In this document: piece after piece, positions 5,505 to 8,672 of the stretch
Layout: the number at the start of each line of letters is the position of its first letter
Numbering within the stretch: position 1 is the stretch's first letter
DNA from: an uncultured Bacteroides sp.
GTDB taxonomy: Bacteria > Bacteroidota > Bacteroidia > Bacteroidales > Bacteroidaceae
Assembly: GCA_900557355.1 (NCBI GenBank)
Contig: USSR01000270.1
Coordinates: 1 to 8,672 of the forward strand
DNA length: 8,672 nucleotides
Reading direction: 5' to 3'
Translations under genes and position numbers: made by a program
Notes under the pieces: model-generated
Told to the model about the DNA's origin: nothing
Database searches by the model: none
The model's input: only the letters and a program-made list of their open reading frames with translations

Positions 5505-6107
5505 ATGAAAAAGAAGAAAATCTCAAATGGGGAAATTGAAGCATTGTCAAATGCTCCTACGTGTACTTTTCCTAAGTACACAACTCAATTTATTAATTTA
5601 GTAAACAGTAATGCACAAGGTACGCGCCCTAATGTCGTAGGACAAATGTCTGAATTAATTCAGGAATTTGATGGGAAGTCATTGGAAGAATGGATTAATT
5701 GGTATTCACAAAAATATCCAAATGCCATTAGTAATGCAACAGAAAAAATTTATTCTAAATTTTTAGAAATGCGCAATGCAACGGAAAAGATAGACAAAGA
5801 TTTAATAGAAAAATGGGTTAAAGATTTAGTTTATACAAAAACGTATTGTGGATTAAAGTTTCAAGAAGCCATCATTGCTTATATAGCAACGGATATGAAT
5901 AAAGATTATAGATTAGCCACAACCAATGAAGAAGCACAAGGTATTGACGGTTTTATTGGTGATAAACCAGTCAGCATAAAATCTTCAACATATAAAATAG
6001 AAAATAGACTGGGGGAAATCATTCCAGTTCCTATTATTTATTATACTAAAATGAAAGATGGAGTCACCGTAGAGTACAATCCTAATGACTTCAATGATAT
6101 TGATTAA
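5505..6107 (+). CDS. MjaI-type type II restriction endonuclease
   Basis: A 200-residue protein that I recognise as an MjaI-family restriction endonuclease from TFPKYTTQFINLVN (21-34), QGTRPNVVGQMSELIQEF (38-55), WVKDLVYTKTYCGLKFQEAI (104-123) and the C-terminal GIDGFIGDKPVSIKSSTY (147-163). Its relative MjaI cleaves CTAG in double-stranded DNA. The last block resembles a PD-(D/E)XK active site, with Asp148 as metal ligand and Ser-Ile-Lys159 in place of the usual (D/E)xK; Glu121 in the preceding helix may supply the missing acid. The ATG at 5505 starts a typical lysine-rich N-terminus; a TTG 18 bases upstream would overlap the promoter-like box. The second endonuclease-like gene follows after 35 bases, and the methyltransferase gene converges from the right. 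Family assignment is from memory of its motifs; the CTAG specificity here is inferred. Confidence 0.85.
   Translation: MKKKKISNGEIEALSNAPTCTFPKYTTQFINLVNSNAQGTRPNVVGQMSELIQEFDGKSLEEWINWYSQKYPNAISNATEKIYSKFLEMRNATEKIDKDLIEKWVKDLVYTKTYCGLKFQEAIIAYIATDMNKDYRLATTNEEAQGIDGFIGDKPVSIKSSTYKIENRLGEIIPVPIIYYTKMKDGVTVEYNPNDFNDID
5561..5581. repeat. 8-base inverted repeat inside the endonuclease 5' coding region
   Basis: GTGTACTT (5561-5568) and AAGTACAC (5574-5581) are perfect inverted repeats spaced by five bases, about 55 bases after the start codon. With the base before it, TACGTGTA (5558-5565) also occurs at 2828-2835 in the lipoprotein promoter. It could be an intragenic operator or RNA hairpin, or simply reflect the codons for CTFPKYT. 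Confidence 0.35.
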
Positions 6108-6142
6108 GAAGTAAACAATGTTATACCCTAATTGTTTCAGAG

Positions 6143-6901
6143 ATGGATGAATTTATTTTACCTATTGACCGAACTAAATTTAGTTCCACAAACAGTGCAT
6201 GGAATGACCTAATGTTAAATGACCCTTGGTCTGTTGGGTATGTTTCAACATTAATAGAGCTACATCCTTGGAAAAACAAGGAAGAATGGGAAAATTTTTA
6301 TTTTCAAAGTGGTGAAGAACGCAACAAATTATTAGCTAATAATAAGGAACTTCTCAATGATTATAGTTTACCTTTAAAAGATAAAAATAAAATTTGTAAT
6401 CTGGATTGGAGTCTAAAGAATCTTAATACACAATACGGAAGGACTGTTGATGACCTTAAACAGAAAGCTCAGACCTTATATAACGCTACCAAAGATAACG
6501 GACATAATTTAACTATTGAAGATTGCTATGAATGTGTCCGTTTTCGTGTCATCTGCGAAACGTGGAATGGGATTATTCTTCGTGAAAATAACACTATCGA
6601 AAAATTAAAAAGTATATTTCCTAAACATATTTTTAAAAAAACATCGGGAGAAATTGACCATACTTATGCTGTTGACTATGAAGTATATCTTTCAGATAAA
6701 TTAATATGTGGTCTGCAAATCAAACCAAAATCATATTTGTGGTCTACACCTTATATTAGAAAAGCACGTAGTGCAAACAAGCTGAAAAATAATGCGTATA
6801 CAAGACAAAAAGGCGTTCCCGTTTTTGATATAATAGCTAGCAACAAAGGAGACATATATAATAGTGAGGCGCTTAACGAAATCAAAACAAGGTCTGTTTA
6901 G
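6143..6901 (+). CDS. Probable PD-(D/E)XK-type nuclease or accessory subunit of the R-M system
   Basis: A 252-residue protein that I cannot place in a named family. Residues 128-146 form an amphipathic helix (CYECVRFRVICETWNGII). They are followed by EIDHTYAVDYEV (170-181) and GLQIKPKSY (190-198). This is the order of a PD-(D/E)XK nuclease: helix acid Glu139, metal ligand Asp178, then Gln-Ile-Lys194 where (E/Q)xK is expected. The IKPKSY block resembles IKSSTY in the preceding MjaI-type enzyme, so the two proteins may be distantly related. A basic tail (RKARSANKLKNNAYTRQK) could bind DNA. The gene begins 35 bases after the endonuclease gene and surely shares its transcript. Its end overlaps the convergent methyltransferase gene by 20 bases. 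It may be a second endonuclease, a heterodimer partner, or an accessory factor. The nuclease fold is inferred from motifs only. Confidence 0.65.
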   Translation: MDEFILPIDRTKFSSTNSAWNDLMLNDPWSVGYVSTLIELHPWKNKEEWENFYFQSGEERNKLLANNKELLNDYSLPLKDKNKICNLDWSLKNLNTQYGRTVDDLKQKAQTLYNATKDNGHNLTIEDCYECVRFRVICETWNGIILRENNTIEKLKSIFPKHIFKKTSGEIDHTYAVDYEVYLSDKLICGLQIKPKSYLWSTPYIRKARSANKLKNNAYTRQKGVPVFDIIASNKGDIYNSEALNEIKTRSV

Positions 6902-7985
6902 CATAAAAAGGAAGTTCTTCCAAATTAGTATTTACATCATAACTGCACTTAAAAAGTAAGGGAGTCGTGGAGTTACAGTATATTGATTTCAAATAATGTA
7001 ACTCCATTTCTGTTTCTTGTTTTGTCATAACTTCACAATTGATAATATAATTAAAGTGTTTAACTTCTTTCTTTTGCTCATGAATCCTATTTTGTACAAA
7101 AATTTTATGATTGTCATATCTGTTCTTTATCAATTTATTAACATAGTCAATATTAATAAGAGAGATATTGTCTTTTATAATAGTTTTAAAATTAGAATCA
7201 ACCTCGTAGCCAATACTATTTCGTTCTGCAATGATGGCAGCTTGCATTGTGGTACCAGTACCTAAAAAGGGGTCTAAAACAGTATCTCCCCTTTGAGAAT
7301 ACATATTAATTAAGCGATAGGGTAACTCTAAAGGATATGCTGCACTTCTATCTCTACTTTGAGAATCAATCATTTTCTGTTTAGTTCCTTTAATATCCCA
7401 AATATCAGAAAACCAAACATTTCGTTCTTCCCAAAAAAAAGAACTCAACCTTCTATTTTGTTTATCTTTTTCTGTTTTATATTCACGTTTACTTCCCTTT
7501 CTAAATATCAATATCCATTCGTGTTCAAGAGTAACATACGCACCACAAGGTAACATACCACTGCCCATAAATTTATTAGGAGCATTAGTTTGCTTCCTCC
7601 ATATAATATTGGGAAGATTAGTAAATCCTATTTCAATAAATGATTTCACTATTCTTGAATGATTATTGTATAATTGAAATTCTCCGTCTATAGTTCTTGT
7701 TGCATCGCCAATATTAATACATGCAAACCCGCCATTTTTAAGAACTCTATAACATTCTTTCCACACCTTATCTAATTCTTTATGCATCAGCTCAAAAGCT
7801 AAATTGGGATTTCCTTCCTTTAAAGCATCAGAAATTTGTGGATTTTGATTTGACATAATATCATCCCACATCTCAATCATTGGATACGGCGGAGAGGGAA
7901 CAATTATGTCTACGGATTCACTTTCAACACTACCCATGCTTTGGGCCTTATTAATATATACAGTATGCTTTGTTTCCATATTCAT
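6882..7985 (-). CDS. N4-cytosine-type DNA methyltransferase of the R-M system
   Basis: S-adenosylmethionine-dependent amino-methyltransferase that protects host DNA from the adjacent endonuclease. Motif IV comes first, SPPY at residues 31-34 in VPSPPYPMIEMWD; the Ser-Pro-Pro-Tyr form marks N4-cytosine enzymes. Motif V-like VLKNGGFACINIGD (81-94) follows. The SAM-binding motif I, LDPFLGTGTT (237-246), comes late with GYEVD (259-263) after it, the beta-class order. SPPYPMIxMWD resembles CTAG methyltransferases such as M.MthZI and M.MjaI as I recall them, matching the MjaI-type endonuclease. About 100 residues after motif I are unlike the catalytic core. The ATG at 7985 or an in-frame ATG at 7979 could start it; a TATCTTTG box ends only a few bases upstream. 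It follows the recombinase gene after 15 bases on the same strand and converges with the nuclease genes. Confidence 0.93.
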   Translation of the reverse strand: MNMETKHTVYINKAQSMGSVESESVDIIVPSPPYPMIEMWDDIMSNQNPQISDALKEGNPNLAFELMHKELDKVWKECYRVLKNGGFACINIGDATRTIDGEFQLYNNHSRIVKSFIEIGFTNLPNIIWRKQTNAPNKFMGSGMLPCGAYVTLEHEWILIFRKGSKREYKTEKDKQNRRLSSFFWEERNVWFSDIWDIKGTKQKMIDSQSRDRSAAYPLELPYRLINMYSQRGDTVLDPFLGTGTTMQAAIIAERNSIGYEVDSNFKTIIKDNISLINIDYVNKLIKNRYDNHKIFVQNRIHEQKKEVKHFNYIINCEVMTKQETEMELHYLKSIYCNSTTPLLFKCSYDVNTNLEELPFYAKQTLF

Positions 7986-7989
7986 TCTG

Positions 7990-7997
7990 CAAAGATA
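7990..7997 (-). promoter_or_regulatory. -7 box directly before the methyltransferase start
   Basis: On the minus strand TATCTTTG is an exact TAnnTTTG box, lying between the recombinase stop and the methyltransferase ATG at 7985. No TTTG is seen at -33 distance. Transcription from it would begin at or within a few bases of the start codon, giving a leaderless or nearly leaderless message. The gene may also be read from the recombinase promoter. Confidence 0.4.
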
Positions 7998-8000
7998 AAA

Positions 8001-8588
8001 TTAAAAATTTAAAAGTTTATAAGTTTCCAATAGTTCTTCAGTTCTCAATCCTAAATATCGGCGAGTTGTTGCTACATCTGAATGATTAAATAGTTCAGAT
8101 AGTTTGATTAATGCAAACTCTGAGTTTTCTCCTGATGCTTCAACTATCTTACGTCCAAATGTTTTTCTCATTGAGTGAGTAGAGAAATGCTCTATTTTCA
8201 ATCCGTATTTTGATTTTACTAATTTAAATAGGGTATTAATCCTTTGGGTGCTGTATATAGTTTTTTTTCGGCTAATAAAACATTTCTCATTCTTGTCTAT
8301 CAAATTCAGAGCCTTATAACAGTCTCTAATATGTTCCTGAAAATTTGTATTAATCATAATTTCTCTCCTTTTACCCGTTTTTTTTTCAATTAGCACAAAA
8401 GAATTACTATCTAATAACATTGACCATGTTAAAGTTAAAAGGTCTGATATACGCAATCCAAAAAAACTACCGCAGCCTATTAGCAACGATAAACGGTATT
8501 CCTTATCCCTATACAATTTATGGACGAGTGACAACATTGAATCCCATTCCATATAATCCGAAGTAACATAACTGTTCTTTAAACTCAT
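8001..8588 (-). CDS. Short tyrosine recombinase (integrase), catalytic domain only
   Basis: A 195-residue site-specific recombinase of the phage-integrase family. All catalytic positions are visible: Arg46 in GLRISDLLTLTW, a beta-hairpin Lys in EKKTGK (69-73), His138 and Arg141 in THSMRKTFG, His169 in LFNHSDVATT, and the nucleophile Tyr178 in RRYLG. The usual N-terminal SAM-like core-binding domain of about 100 residues is absent. The ATG at 8588 is preceded by AAAAGAGAATATT, a plausible ribosome site. Upstream the frame stays open for about 26 codons to a TAG at 8667-8669 with no integrase-like residues, so this looks like a naturally short form rather than a fresh truncation. The methyltransferase gene starts 15 bases after its stop. 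It may move the island, invert nearby DNA, or be a remnant kept with the R-M genes. Confidence 0.9.
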   Translation of the reverse strand: MSLKNSYVTSDYMEWDSMLSLVHKLYRDKEYRLSLLIGCGSFFGLRISDLLTLTWSMLLDSNSFVLIEKKTGKRREIMINTNFQEHIRDCYKALNLIDKNEKCFISRKKTIYSTQRINTLFKLVKSKYGLKIEHFSTHSMRKTFGRKIVEASGENSEFALIKLSELFNHSDVATTRRYLGLRTEELLETYKLLNF

Positions 8589-8605
8589 AATATTCTCTTT
8601 TGATT

Positions 8606-8635
8606 GAAATTTATATTTTTTGAATGTACTGCAAA
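8606..8635 (-). promoter_or_regulatory. Candidate promoter of the recombinase gene
   Basis: On the minus strand TTTG (8632-8635) lies 18 bases before TAAATTTC (8606-8613), which differs from the TAnnTTTG box at its last base. A transcript would begin near 8600, a short distance before the recombinase ATG. The spacer is slightly short, so this is tentative. Confidence 0.35.
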
Positions 8636-8653
8636 CCTGCCCATTGTTAAAGC

Positions 8654-8666
8654 ATTGATAATCAAT
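8654..8666. repeat. 13-base palindrome upstream of the recombinase gene
   Basis: ATTGAT-A-ATCAAT is a perfect palindrome around one base, 66 bases upstream of the recombinase start and close to the window edge. Tyrosine recombinases act on short inverted core sites, but no second copy is seen in the window. Confidence 0.3.
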
Positions 8667-8672
8667 CTATAT

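Noticed and set aside
7017..7553. Plus-strand frames opposite the methyltransferase gene
   Set aside because: They are hydrophobic, Phe- and Ile-rich shadows of an unmistakable methyltransferase gene.
1760..8657. GTTAAAGC followed by (C)ATTG at 1760 and 8646 as attachment-site repeats
   Set aside because: Only 8 bases match before an indel; too short to separate from chance in AT-rich DNA.
1..8672. CRISPR array, tRNA or rRNA gene
   Set aside because: No regularly spaced repeats and no cloverleaf or rRNA-like sequence were seen on either strand.

Overview
The window looks like a Bacteroidales genome, most likely Bacteroides or a close relative. Upstream regions carry the Bacteroidota-type promoter (TTTG, about 19-21 bases, TAnnTTTG), starts are preceded by A-rich stretches rather than strong Shine-Dalgarno sequences, one lipoprotein has a Cys-Ser-Ser-Asp-Asp-Asp surface-export signal, and base composition is low-GC. 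Genus and species are inference.

Left part (1-1187): two ordinary-looking chromosomal genes, visibly richer in GC than the rest. They are the 3' end of a membrane protein with a possible bacterial PH-like domain (+) and a low-molecular-weight protein tyrosine phosphatase (-). They converge on a stem-loop at 638-679. Next is about 720 bases without a convincing gene (1188-1910), AT-rich, with candidate promoters on both strands. The composition shift at about 1190-1260 suggests the left edge of an acquired region.

Middle part (1911-5373): an orphan, strongly acidic 152-residue protein (+), a convergent-gene intergenic region full of inverted repeats (2382-2510), and a 78-residue XRE-type repressor (-). 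Divergent from the repressor is a two-gene unit (+): a small surface-type lipoprotein and a patatin-like phospholipase joined to an outer-membrane barrel. The promoter of this unit has a perfect 12-base palindrome between its -33 and -7 boxes, a natural place for a repressor to bind.

Right part (5505-8588): a restriction-modification locus. It has an MjaI-type restriction endonuclease gene (+), a second gene coding for a probable PD-(D/E)XK-fold protein (+), and a convergent gene for a beta-class N4-cytosine-type DNA methyltransferase (-). The named relatives of the endonuclease and methyltransferase act on CTAG, and CTAG occurs only twice by eye in this window. Upstream of the methyltransferase and on the same strand lies a short tyrosine recombinase that keeps all catalytic residues but lacks the N-terminal DNA-binding domain. 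Recombinase, R-M genes, repressor and surface proteins together look like an accessory island whose right end is not reached.
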